DNA of 64,000 bases, taken from assembly GCA_963662155.1 (NCBI GenBank), contig OY759274.1:46919565-46983564 (forward strand), read 5' to 3'. This document shows positions 39,001-51,345 of this stretch, piece after piece. The stretch comes from Lamellibrachia columna. Its lineage: Eukaryota > Annelida > Polychaeta > Sabellida > Siboglinidae. The notes under the pieces are model-generated. The model worked only from the letters and a program-made list of their open reading frames with translations. It had not been told where the DNA came from and did no database searches. Each line of letters begins with the position of its first letter. The first letter of the stretch is position 1. The translations under genes were made by a program, and so were the position numbers.

Positions 39001-40380
39001 GTCTACTCGACAACGACTATTAATGCCAACTAGTTCGTCTAGTGTCTACTCGACAACTAGTATTAATGTCAACTAGTTCGTCTAGTGTCTACTCGTCAAT
39101 GACTATTAATGTAAACTAGTTCGTCTTGCGTCTACTCGACAACTACTATTAATGTCAATTAGTTCGTCTAGCGTCTATTCGACAACGACTATTAATGTCA
39201 ACTAGTTCGTCTAGCGTCTACTCGACAACGACTATTAATGTCAACTAGTTCGTCTAGCGTCTACTCAACAACGACTATTAATGTCAACTAATTCGTCTAG
39301 CGTCTACTCGACAACGACTATTAATGTCAACTTGTTCGTCTATCCTCTACTCGACAACTACTATTAATATCAACTAGTTCGTCTCGCGTGTACTCGACAA
39401 AGACTATTAATGTCAACTAGTTCGTCTCGCGTCCACTCGACAACGACTATTAATGTCAACTAGTTCGTCTAGCGTCTACTCGACAATGACTTTTAATATC
39501 ATCTAGTTCGTGTAGCATCTACTCGACAACGACTATTAATGTCAACTAGTTCATCTAGCGTCTACTCAACAACGACTATTAATGTCAACTAGTTCGTCCA
39601 GCATCTACTCGACAACTAGTATTAATGTCAACTAGTTCGTCTAGATTCTATTCGTCAACGACTATTAATGTCAACTATTTCGTCTGGCCTCTACTCGACA
39701 ACGACTATTAATGTCAACTAGTTCGTCTATCCTCTACTCGACAACTACTATTAATGTCAACTAGTTCGTCTCGCGTTCACTCGACAACGACTATTAATGT
39801 CAACTAGTTCGTCTAGCGTCTACTCGACAATGACTATTAATATCATCTAGTTCGTGTAGCATCTACTCGACAACGACTATTAATGTCAACTAGTTCGTCT
39901 AGCGTCTACTCGTCAACGACTATTAATGTCAACTATTTCGTCTAGCCTCTACTCGACAACGACTATTAATATGAACTAGTTCGTCTAGCGTCTATTCGAC
40001 AACGACTATTAATGACAACTAGTTCGTCTAGCGGCTACTTGTCAATGACTATTAATGTCAACTGGTTCGTCTAGCGTTTACACGACAACGACTATTAATG
40101 TCACCTAGTTCGTCTAGCGTCTACTCGACAACGATTATTAACGTCAACTAGTTCGTCTAGCTTCTACTCGACAACGACTATTAAGGTCAACTAGTTCGTC
40201 TAGCGTCTACTCGACAACGACTATTAATGTCAACTAATTCGTCTATCCTCTACTCGACAACTACTTTTAATGTCAACTAGTTCGTCTCGCGTCTACTCGA
40301 CAACGGCTATTAATGTCAACTAGTTCGTCTCGCGTCCACTCGACAACGACTATTAATGTCAACTAGTTCGTCTAGCGTCT
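36081..40380 (+). repeat. 100-monomer mosaic unit (4,300 bp)
   Basis: Three sources are joined in register. From 36,081 to about 36,587 it continues the 9-kb block. From about 36,588 it matches type A sequence (GCGGCTAATC at 37,021; CTTGCTTCT at 37,972) and the copy at +7,740. From GCGTTCAC at 39,773 it matches 21,625 onward (offset 18,148). The switch points show as abrupt changes in which distant copy shares the rare variants. Confidence 0.85.
36588..39774 (+). repeat. 3.2-kb block, first copy (recurs 7,740 bp downstream)
   Basis: Landmarks recur at exactly +7,740 (180 monomers): GCGGCTAATC (37,021 to 44,761), CTTGCTTCT (37,972 to 45,712) and TAGTCTCTAC (38,911 to 46,651). GATTCTATTCG near 39,645 corresponds to GATTCTACTCG near 47,385, and CGCGTGTACTCG and GTCTGGCCTC are shared too. 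The left edge is bracketed by GTCTCATG here versus GTCTCGTA in the other copy, the right edge by CGCGTTCAC versus CGCGTCTAC. Confidence 0.9.
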
Positions 40381-43132
40381 ACTCGACAACGTCTATTAAT
40401 GTCAACTAGTTCGTGTAGCATCTACTCGACAACGACTATTAATGTCAACTAGTTCGCCTAGCGTCTACTCAACAACGACTATTAATGTCAACTAGTTCGT
40501 GTAGCATCTACTCGACAACGACTATTAATGTCAACTAGTTCGTGTAGCGTCTACTCGGCAACGACTATTAATGTCAACTAGTTCGTCTATCCTCTAATCG
40601 ACAACTACTATTAATATCAATTAGTTCGTCTCGCGTCTACTCGACAATGGCTATTAATGTCAACTAGTTCGTGTAGTGTCTACTCGAAAACGACTATTAA
40701 TGTCAAATAGTTCGTCTAGCGTCTACTCGAAAATGACTATTAATGTCAACTAGTTCGTCTAGCATCTACTCGACAACGACTATTAATGTCAACTAGTTCG
40801 TCTATCCTCTACTCGACAACTACTATTAATGTCAACTAGTTCGTCTCGTGTCTACTCGACAACGACTATTAATGTCAACTAGTTCGTCTCGCGTCCACTC
40901 GACAACGACTATTAATGTCAACTAGTTCGTCTAGCCTCTACTCGACAAAGACTATTAATGTCAACTAGATCGTCTAGCGTCTACTCGACAACGACTATTA
41001 ATATCAACTAGTTCGTCTAGCGTCTACTCGACAACGACTATTAATGTCAACTAGTTCGTCTAGCGTCTACTCGTCAACGACTATTAATGTCAACTAGTTC
41101 GTCTCGCGTCTAATCGACAACTACTATTAATGTCAACTAGTTCGTCTAGCGTCTACTCGTCAACGACTATTAATGTCAACTAGTTCGTCTTGCGTCTACT
41201 CGACAACTACTATTAATGTCAATTAGTTCGTCTAGCGTCTATTCGACAACGACTGTTAATGTCAGCTAGTTCGTCTAGCGGCTACTCGACAATGACTGTT
41301 AATGTCAACTAGTTCGTCTAGCGGCTACTCGATAACGACTGTTAATGTCAACTAGTTCGTCTAGCGGCTACTCGACAATGACTGTTAATGTCAACTAGTT
41401 TGTCTAGCGGCTACACGACAACGACTGTTAATGCAAACTAGTTCGTCTAGCGTCTATTCGACAACGACTATTAATGTCAACTACTTCGTCTTACGATTAC
41501 TCGACAACGACTATTAATATCAACTAGTTCGTCTATCCTCTACTCGACAACTACTATTAATGTCAACTAGTTCGTCTCGTGTCTACTCGACAACGACTAT
41601 TAATGTCAACTAGTTCGTCTCGCGTCCACTCGACAACGACTATTAATGTCAACTAGTTCGTCTAGCCTCTACTTGACAAAGACTATTAATGTCAACTAGA
41701 TCGTCTAGCGTCTACTCGACAACGACTATTAATATCAACTAGTTCATCTAGCGTCTACTCGACAACGACTATTAATGTCAACTAGTTCGTCTAGCGTCTA
41801 CTCGTCAACGACTATTAATGTCAACTAGTTCGTCTCGCGTCTAATCGACAACTACTATTAATGTCAACTAGTTCGTCTAGCGTCTACTCGTCAACGACAA
41901 TTAATGTCAACTAGTTCGTCTTGCGTCTACTCGACAACTACTATTAATGTCAATTAGTTCGTCTAGCGTCTATTCGACAACGACTGTTAATGTCAACTAG
42001 TTCGTCTAGCGGCTACTCGACAATGACTGTTAATGTCAACTAGTTCGTCTAGCGGCTACTCGATAACGACTGTTAATGTCAACTAGTTCGTCTAGCGGCT
42101 ACTCGACAATGACTGTTAATGGCAACTAGTTTGTCTAGCGGCTACACGACAACGACTGTTAATGCAAACTAGTTCGTCTAGCGTCTATTCGACAACGACT
42201 ATTAATGTCAACTACTTCGTCTTACGATTACTCGACAACGACTATTAATATCAACTAGTTTGTCTAGCGGCTACTTGTCAATGACTATTAATGTCAAATA
42301 GTTCGTCTAGCGTTTACTCGACAACGACTATTAATGTCAACTAGTTCGTCTAGCGTCTACTCGACAACGACTATTAATGTCAACTAGTTCGTCTAGCGTC
42401 TACTCGACAACGACTATTAATGTCAACTAATTCGTCTAGCGTCTACTCGACAACGACTATTAATGTCAACTAGTTCGTCTATCCTCTACTCGACAACTAC
42501 TATTAATGTCAACTAGTTCGTCTCGCGTCTACTCGACAAAGACTATTAATGTCAACTAGTTCGTCTCGCGTCTACTCGACAACGACTATTAATGTCAACT
42601 AGTTCGTCTAGCGTCTACTCGACAATGACTATTAATATCATCTAGTTCGTGTAGCATCTACTCGACAACGACTATTAATGTCAACTAGTTCGTCTAGCGT
42701 CTACTCGACAACGACTATTAATGTCAACTATTTCGTCTAGCCTCTACTCGACAACGACTATTAATATGAACTAGTTCGTCTAGCGTCTATTCGACAACGA
42801 CTATTAATGTCAACTGGTTCGTCTAGCGTTTACACGACAACGACTATTAATGTCACCTAGTTCGTCTAGCGTCTACTCGACAACGATTATTAACGTTAAC
42901 TAGTTCGTCTAGCTTCTACTCGACAACGACTATTAATGTCAACTAGTTGGTCTAGCGTCTACTCGACAACGACTATTAATGTCAACTAGTTCGTCTATCC
43001 TCTACTCGAAAACTACTTTTAATGTCAACTAGTTCGTCTCGCGTCTACTCGACAACGGCTATTAATGTCAACTAGTTCGTCTCGCGTCCACCCGACAACG
43101 ACTATTAATGTCAACTAGTTCGTCTAGCGTCT
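40381..43132 (+). repeat. Type B HOR unit, 64 monomers (2,752 bp)
   Basis: Full-length copy of the 22,233 unit with the nested 17-monomer duplication (CTTACGATT at 41,490 and 42,221; TTAATGGC at 42,116). It passes straight into a type A start at 43,133, as the second copy at 28,081 does, with no tandem repeat of the unit. A private variant near 41,263 is GTCAGCTAG. Confidence 0.92.
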
Positions 43133-46100
43133 ACTCGACAACGTCTATTAATGTCAACTAGTTCGTGTAGCATCTACTCGACAACGACTATTAATGTCAA
43201 CTAGTTCGCCTAGCGTCTACTCAACAACGACTATTAATGTCAACTAGTTCGTGTAGCATCTACTCGACAACGACTATTAATGTCAACTAGTTCGTGTAGC
43301 GTCTACTCGGCAACGACTATTAATGTCAACTAGTACGTCTATCCTCTAATCGACAACTACTATTAATATCAATTAGTTCGTCTCGCGTCTACTCGACAAT
43401 GGCTACTAATGTCAACTACTTCGTCTAGCGTCTACTCGTCAACGACTATTAATGTCAACTAATTCGTCTAGCGTCTACTCGTCAACGACTATTAATGTCA
43501 ACTTGTTCGTCTAGCCTCTACTCGACAACGACTATTAATGTCTACTAGTTCGTCTAGCGTCTACTCGTCAACGGCTATTAATGTCAACTAGTTCGTCTCT
43601 CGTCTAGTCGACAACTACTATTAATGTCAACTAGTTCGTCTTACGTCTACTCGACAACTACTGTTAATGTCAACTAGTTCGTCTAGCGGCTACTTGTCAA
43701 TGTCTATTAATATCATCTAGTTCGTCTAGCGTTTACTCGACAACGACTATTAATGTCAACTAGTTCGTCTAGCGTCTACTCGACAAAGACTATTAATGTC
43801 AACTAGTTCGTCTAGCGTCTACTCGACAACGACTATTAATGTCAACTAGTTCGTCTATCCTCTACTCGACAACGACTATTAATGTCAACTAGTTCGTGTA
43901 GCATCTACTCGACAACGACTATAAATGTCAACTAGTTCGTGTAGCGTCTACTCGGCAACGACTATTAATGTCAACTAGTTCGTCTATCCTCTACTCGACA
44001 ACTACTATTAATATCAATTAGTTCGACTCGCGTCTACTCGACAACGACTATTAATGTCAACTAGTTCGTGTAGTTTCTACTCGACAACGACTATTAATGT
44101 CAAATAGTACGTCTAGCGTCTACTCGACAACGACTATTAATGTCAACTAGCTCGTCTAGCATCTACTCGACAACGATTATTAATATCAACTATTTCGTCT
44201 AGCATCTACTCGACAACGACTATTAATGTCAACTATTTCGTCTATCATCTACTCGACAACTACTATTAATGTCAACTAGTTCGTCTCGTATCTACTCGAC
44301 AACGACTATTAATGTCAACTAGTTCGTCTTGCGTCCACTCGACAACGACTATTAATGTCAACTAGTTCGTCTAGCCTCTACTCGACAAAGAATATTAATG
44401 TCAACTAGATCGTCTAGCGTCCACTCGACAACGATTATTAATATCAACTAGTTCGTCCAGCGTCTACTCGACAACGACTATTAATATCAACTAGTTCGTC
44501 TAGCGTCTACTCGACAACGACTATTAATGTCAACTAGTTCGTCTAGCGTCTATTCGTCAACGACTATTAATGTCAACTAGTTCGTCTCGCATCTAGTCGA
44601 CAACTACTATTAATGTCAACTAGTTCGTCTAGCGTCTACTCGTCAACGACTATTAATGTCAACTAGTTCGTCTTGCGTCTACTCGACAACTACTATTAAT
44701 GTCAATTAGTTCGTCTAGCGTCTATTCGACAACGACTGTTAATGTCAACTAGTTCGTCTAGCGGCTAATCGACAATGACTGTTAATGTCAACTAGTTCGT
44801 CTAGCGGCTACTCGATAACGACTGTTAATGTCAACTAGTTCGTCTAGTGGCTACTCGACAATGACTGTTAATGTCAACTAGTTTGTCTAGCGGCTACACG
44901 AAAACGACTGTTAATGCAAACTAGTTCGTCTAGCGTCTATTCGACAACGACTATTAATGTCAACTACTTCGTCTAACGACTACTCGACAACGACTATTAA
45001 TATCAACTAGTTTGTCTAGCGGCTACTTGTCAATGACTATTAATGTCAACTAGTTCGTCTAGAGTTTACTCGACAACGACTATTAATGTCAACTAGTTCG
45101 TCTAGCGTCTACTCGACAACGACTATTAATGTCGACTAATTCGTCTAGCGTCTACTCGACAACGACTATTAATATCAACTAGTTCGTCCAGCGTCTACTC
45201 GACAACTAGTATTAATGTCAACTAGTTCGTCTAGAATCTACTCGTCAACGACTATTAATGTCAACTATTTCGTCTAGCCTCTACTCGACAACGACTATTA
45301 ATATGAACTAGTTCGTCTAGCGTCTATTCGACAACGACTATTAACGTCAACTAGTTCGTCTAGCGGCTACTTGTCAATGACTATTAATGTCAACTGGTTC
45401 ATCTAGCGTTTACACGACAACGACTATTAATGTCACCTAGTTCGTCTAGCGTCTACTCGACAACGATTATTAACGTCAACTAGTTCGTCTAGCGTCTACT
45501 CGACAACGACTATTAATGTCAACTAGTTCGTCTAGCGTCTACTCGACAACGACTATTAATGTCAACTATTTCGTCTATCCTCTACTCGACAACTACTATT
45601 AATGTCAACTTGTTCGTCTCGCGTCTACTCGACAACGGCTATTAATGTCAACTAGTTCGTGTAGTGTCTACTCGACAACGACTATTAATGTCAAATAGTT
45701 CGTCTTGCTTCTACTCGACAACGACTATTAATGTCAACTAGTTCGTCAAGCATCTACTCGACAACGACTATTAATGTCAACTAGTTCATCTAGCATCTAC
45801 TCGAAAAGGACTATTAATGTCAACTAGTTCGTCTAGCGTCTACTCAACAACGACTATTAATATCAACTAGTTCGTCCAGCGTCTACTCGATAACTAGTGT
45901 TAATGTCAACTAGTTCGTCTAGAATCTACTCGTCAACGACTATTAATGTCAACTATTTCGACTAGCCTCTACTCGACAACGACTATTAATATGAACTAGT
46001 TCGTCTAGCGTCTATTCGACAACGACTATTAATGTCAACTAATTCGTCTAGCGGCTACTTGTCAATGACTATTAATGTCAACTGGTTCATCTAGCGTTTA

Positions 46101-48120
46101 CACGACAACGACTATTAATGTCACCTAGTTCGTCTAGCGTCTACTCGACAACGATTATTAACGTCAACTAGTTCGTCTAGCGTCTACTCGACAATGACTA
46201 TTAATGTCAACTAGTTCGTCTAGCGTCTACTCGACAACGACTATTAATGTCAACTAGTTCGTCTATCCTCTACTCGACAACTACTATTAATGTCAACTAG
46301 TTCGTCTCGCGTCTACTCGACAACGGCTATTAATGTCAACTAGTTCGTGTAGTGTCTACTCGACAACGACTATTAATGTCAAATAGTTCGTCTAGCTTCT
46401 ACTCGACAACGACTATTAATGTCAACTAGTTCGTCAAGCATCTACTCGACAACGACTATTAATGTCAACTAGTTCATCTAGCATCTACTCGAAAACGACT
46501 ATTAATGTCAACTAGTTCGTCTATCCTCTACTCGACAACTTCTATTAATGTCAACTAGTTCGTCTCGTGTCTACTCGACAACGACTATTAATGTCAACTA
46601 GTTCGTCTCGCGTCCACTCGACAACGACTATTAATGTCAACTAGTTCGTCTAGTCTCTACTCGACAAAGACTATTAATGTCAACTAGATCGTCTAGCGTC
46701 TACTCGACAACGACTATTAATATCAACTAGTTCGTCTAGCGTCTACTCGACAACGACTATTAATGCCAACTAGTTCGTCTAGTGTCTACTCGACAACTAG
46801 TATTAATGTCAACTAGTTCGTCTAGTGTCTACTCGTCAATGACTATTAATGTAAACTAGTTCGTCTTGCGTCTACTCGACAACTACTATTAATGTCAATT
46901 AGTTCGTCTAGCGTCTATTCGACAACGACTATTAATGTCAACTAGTTCGTCTAGCGTCTACTCGACAACGACTATTAATGTCAACTAGTTCGTCTAGCGT
47001 CTACTCAACAACGACTATTAATGTCAACTAATTCGTCTAGCGTCTACTCGACAACGACTATTAATGTCAACTTGTTCGTCTATCCTCTACTCGACAACTA
47101 CTATTAATGTCAACTAGTTCGTCTCGCGTGTACTCGACAAATACTATTAATGTCAACTAGTTCGTCTCGCGTCCACTCGACAACGACTATTAATGTCAAC
47201 TAGTTCGTCTAGCGTCTACTCGACAATGACTTTTAATATCATCTAGTTCGTGTAGCATCTACTCGACAACGACTATTAATGTCAACTAGTTCATCTAGCG
47301 TCTACTCAACAACGACTATTAATGTCAACTAGTTCGTCCAGCATCTACTCGACAACTAGTATTAATGTCAACTAGTTCGTCTAGATTCTACTCGTCAACG
47401 ACTATTAATGTCAACTATTTCGTCTGGCCTCTACTCGACAACGACTATTAATGTCAACTAGTTCGTCTATCCTCTACTCGACAACTACTATTAATGTCAA
47501 CTAGTTCGTCTCGCGTCTACTCGACAAAGACTATTAATGTCAACTAGTTCGTCTCGCGTCCACTCGACAACGACTATTAATGTCAACTAGTTCGTCTAGC
47601 GTCTACTCGACAATAACTATTAATATCATCTAGTTCGTGTAGCATCTACTCGACAACGACTATTAATGTCAACTAGTTCGTCTAGCGTCTACTCGTCAAC
47701 GACTATTAATGTCAACTATTTCGTCTAGCCTCTACTCGACAACGACTATTAATATGAACTAGTTCGTCTAGCGTCTATTCGACAACGACTATTAATGTCA
47801 ACTGGTTCGTCTAGCGTTTACACGACAACGACTATTAATGTCACCTAGTTCGTCTAGCGTCTACTCGACAACGATTATTAACGTTAACTAGTTCGTCTAA
47901 CTTCTACTCGACAACGACTATTAAGGTCAACTAGTTCGTCTAGCGTCTACTCGACAACGACTATTAATGTCAACTAGTTCGTCTATCCTCTACTCGAAAA
48001 CTACTTTTAATGTCAACTAGTTCGTCTCGCGTCTACTCGACAACGGCTATTAATGTCAACTAGTTCGTCTCGCGTCCACCCGACAACGACTATTAATGTC
48101 AACTAGTTCGTCTAGCGTCT
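43133..48120 (+). repeat. 116-monomer mosaic unit (4,988 bp)
   Basis: It matches 28,081 to about 30,870 at a constant offset of 15,052, then switches to the 3.2-kb block (copy at -7,740), and ends in a type B-like tail containing ACCCGAC near 48,079. The ACTGTT module is near 44,730, with a private GTGGCT at about 44,847. Confidence 0.88.
44328..47514 (+). repeat. 3.2-kb block, second copy
   Basis: Second copy of 36,588-39,774. Observed differences include CAAATAC (47,139) for CAAAGAC, GATAACTAG near 45,889 for GACAACTAG, and ACTTCTATT near 46,539 for ACTACTATT. At the right edge it continues into CGCGTCTACTCGACAAAGAC instead of CGCGTTCAC. Confidence 0.9.
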
Positions 48121-48163
48121 ACTCGACAACGACTATTAATGTCAACTAGTTCGCCTAGCGTCT
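48121..48163 (+). repeat. Hybrid head-block monomer, one monomer deleted
   Basis: In full head blocks the CGTCTATT monomer, ending GTGTAGCATCT, is followed by the monomer ending CGCCTAG. Here a CGACTATT monomer beginning like the first ends directly in CGCCTAG, so 43 bp were lost. The monomer at 50,013 has the same structure. Confidence 0.85.
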
Positions 48164-48421
48164 ACTCAACAACGACAATTAATGTCAACTAGTTCGTGTA
48201 GCATCTACTCCACAACGACTATTAATGTCAACTAGTTCGTGTAGCGTCTACTCGGCAACGACTATTAATGTCAACTAGTTCGTCTATCCTCTAATCGACA
48301 ACTACTATTAATATCAATTAGTTCGTCTCGCGTCTACTCGACAATGGCTACTAATGTCAACTACTTCGTCTAGCGTCTACTCGTCAACGACTATTAATGT
48401 CAACTAATTCGTCTAGCGTCT

Positions 48422-48464
48422 ACTCGACAACTACTGTTAATGTCAACTAGTTCGTCTAGCGGCT
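48422..48464 (+). repeat. Junction monomer of a four-monomer deletion
   Basis: The second copy of the 44-monomer repeat has CGTCAACGAC, ATGTCTACTAG, CGTCAACGGC and TAGTCGACAAC monomers at 50,310-50,480. The first copy skips them, joining GCGTCTACTCG to ACAACTACTGTT. Offsets of 44 monomers before and 48 after confirm a 172-bp difference. Confidence 0.85.
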
Positions 48465-51087
48465 ACTTGTCAATGTCTATTAATATCATCTAGTTCGTCT
48501 AGCGTTTACTTGACAACGACTATTAATGTCAACTAGTTCGTCTAGCGTCTACTCGACAAAGACTATTAATGTCAACTAGTTCGTCTAGCGTCTACTCGAC
48601 AACGACTATTAATGTCAACTAGTTCGTCTATCCTCTACTCGACAACGACTATTAATGTCAACTAGTTCGTGTAGCATCTACTCGACAACGACTATAAATG
48701 TCAACTAGTTCGTGTAGCGTCTACTAGGCAACGACTATTAATGTCAACTAGTTCGTCTATCCTCTACTCGACAACTACTATTAATATCAATTAGTTCGAC
48801 TCGCGTCTACTCGACAACGACTATTAATGTCAACTAGTTCGTGTAGTTTCTACTCGACAACGACTATTAATGTCAAATAGTACGTCTAGCGTCTACTCGA
48901 CAACGACTATTAATGTCAACTAGTTCGTCTAGCATCTACTCGACAACGACTATTAATGTCAACTATTTCGTCTAGCATCTACTCGACAACGACTATTAAT
49001 GTCAACTAGTTCGTCTCGCGTGTACTCGACAAAGACTATTAATGTCAACTAGTTCGTCTCGCGTCCACTCGACAACGACTATTAATGTCAACTAGTTCGT
49101 CTAGCGTCTACTCGACAATGACTTTTAATATCATCTAGTTCGTGTAGCATCTACTCGACAACGACTATTAATGTCAACTAGTTCATCTAGCGTCTACTCA
49201 ACAACGACTATTAATGTCAACTAGTTCGTCCAGCATCTACTCGACAACTAGTATTAATGTCAACTAGTTCGTCTAGATTCTACTCGTCAACGACTATTAA
49301 TGTCAACTATTTCGTCTGGCCTCTACTCGACAACGACTATTAATGTCAACTAGTTCGTCTATCCTCTACTCGACAACTACTATTAATGTCAACTAGTTCG
49401 TCTCGCGTCTACTCGACAAAGACTATTAATGTCAACTAGTTCGTCTCGCGTCCACTCGACAACGACTATTAATGTCAACTAGTTCGTCTAGCGTCTACTC
49501 GACAATGACTATTAATATCATCTAGTTCGTGTAGCATCTAATCGACAACGACTATTAATGTCAACTAGTTCGTCTAGCGTCTACTCGTCAACGACTATTA
49601 ATGTCAACTATTTCGTCTAGCCTCTACTCGACAACGACTATTAATATGAACTAGTTCGTCTAGCGTCTATTCGACAACGACTATTAATGTCAACTGGTTC
49701 GTCTAGCGTTTACACGACAACGACTATTAATGTCACCTAGTTCGTCTAGCGTCTACTCGACAACGATTATTAACGTTAACTAGTTCGTCTAACTTCTACT
49801 CGACAACGACTATTAATGTCAACTAGTTCGTCTAGCGTCTACTCGACAACGACTATTAATGTCAACTAGTTCGTCTATCCTCTACTCGAAAACTACTTTT
49901 AATGTCAACTAGTTCGTCTCGCGTCTACTCGACAACGGCTATTAATGTGAACTAGTTCGTCTCGCGTCCACCCGACAACGACTATTAATGTCAACTAGTT
50001 CGTCTAGCGTCTACTCGACAACGACTATTAATGTCAACTAGTTCGCCTAGCGTCTACTCAACAACGACTATTAATGTCAACTAGTTCGTGTAGCATCTAC
50101 TCCACAACGACTATTAATGTCAACTAGTTCGTGTAGCGTCTACTCGGCAACGACAATTAATGTCAACTAGTTCGTCTATCCTGTAATCGACAACTACTAT
50201 TAATATCAATTAGTTCGTCTCGCGTCTACTCGACAATGGCTACTAATGTCAACTACTTCGTCTAGCGTCTACTCGTCAACGACTATTAATGTCAACTAAT
50301 TCGTCTAGCGTCTACTCGTCAACGACTATTAATGTCAACTAGTTCGTCTAGCCTCTACTCGACAACGACTATTAATGTCTACTAGTTCGTCTAGCGTCTA
50401 CTCGTCAACGGCTATTAATGTCAACTAGTTCGTCTCTCGTCTAGTCGACAACTACTATTAATGTCAACTAGTTCGTCTTACGTCTACTCGACAACTACTG
50501 TTAATGTCAACTAGTTCGTCTAGCGGCTACTTGTCAATGTCTATTAATATCATCTAGTTCGTCTAGCGTTTACTCGACAACGACTATTAATGTCAACTAG
50601 TTCGTCTAGCGTCTACTCGACAAAGACTATTAATGTCAACTAGTTCGTCTAGCGTCTACTCGACAACGACTATTAATGTCAACTAGTTCGTCTATCCTCT
50701 ACTCGACAACGACTATTAATGTCAACTAGTTCGTGTAGCATCTACTCGACAACGTCTATAAATGTCAACTAGTTCGTGTAGCGTCTACTCGGCAACGACT
50801 ATTAATGTCAACTAGTTCGTCTATCCTCTACTCGACAACTACTATTAATATCAATTAGTTCGACTCGCGTCTACTCGACAACGACTATTAATGTCAACTA
50901 GTTCGTGTAGTTTCTACTCGACAACGACTATTAATGTCAAATAGTACGTCTAGCGTCTACTCGACAACGACTATTAATGTCAACTAGTTCGTCTAGCATC
51001 TACTCGACAACGACTATTAATGTCAACTATTTCGTCTAGCATCTACTCGACAACGACTATTAATGTCAACTATTTCGTCTATCATCT

Positions 51088-51130
51088 ACTCGACAACTAC
51101 TATTAATGTCAACTAGTTCGTCTTGCGTCC
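51088..51130 (+). repeat. Hybrid monomer, one monomer deleted
   Basis: At 44,248-44,340 the order is the TATCATCT monomer, the CTCGTATCT monomer, then CTTGCGTCC. Here the TATCATCT-derived monomer ends directly in CTTGCGTCC. The CTCGTATCT step is missing, a 43-bp in-register loss. Confidence 0.85.
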
Positions 51131-51302
51131 ACTCGACAACGACTATTAATGTCAACTAGTTCGTCTAGCCTCTACTCGACAAAGAATATTAATGTCAACT
51201 AGATCGTCTAGCGTCCACTCGACAACGATTATTAATATCAACTAGTTCGTCCAGCGTCTACTCGACAACGACTATTAATATCAACTAGTTCGTCTAGCGT
51301 CT

Positions 51303-51345
51303 ATTCTTCAACGACTATTAATGTCAACTAGTTCGTCTCGCGTCT
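51303..51345 (+). repeat. Deletion junction next to a substituted monomer
   Basis: The corresponding stretch at 44,490-44,560 has a plain CGACAACGAC monomer before ATTCGTCAAC. That monomer is absent here, and the next monomer reads ATTCTTCAAC, with G to T at position 5. The 43-bp phase is unchanged. Confidence 0.75.

Larger units (their letters stand above)
47120..50012 (+). repeat. 44-monomer tandem duplication (1,892-bp offset)
   Basis: CGCGTG (47,125 and 49,017), GTCTGGCC (47,421 and 49,313) and the partial head block CGCCTAG (48,152 and 50,044) are all 1,892 bp apart. The first copy runs to about 49,010, where CATCTAC monomers abut CGCGTGTACTCG, a junction not seen elsewhere. Both copies carry the one-monomer deletion in the head block, so that deletion came before the duplication. 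Confidence 0.88.
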
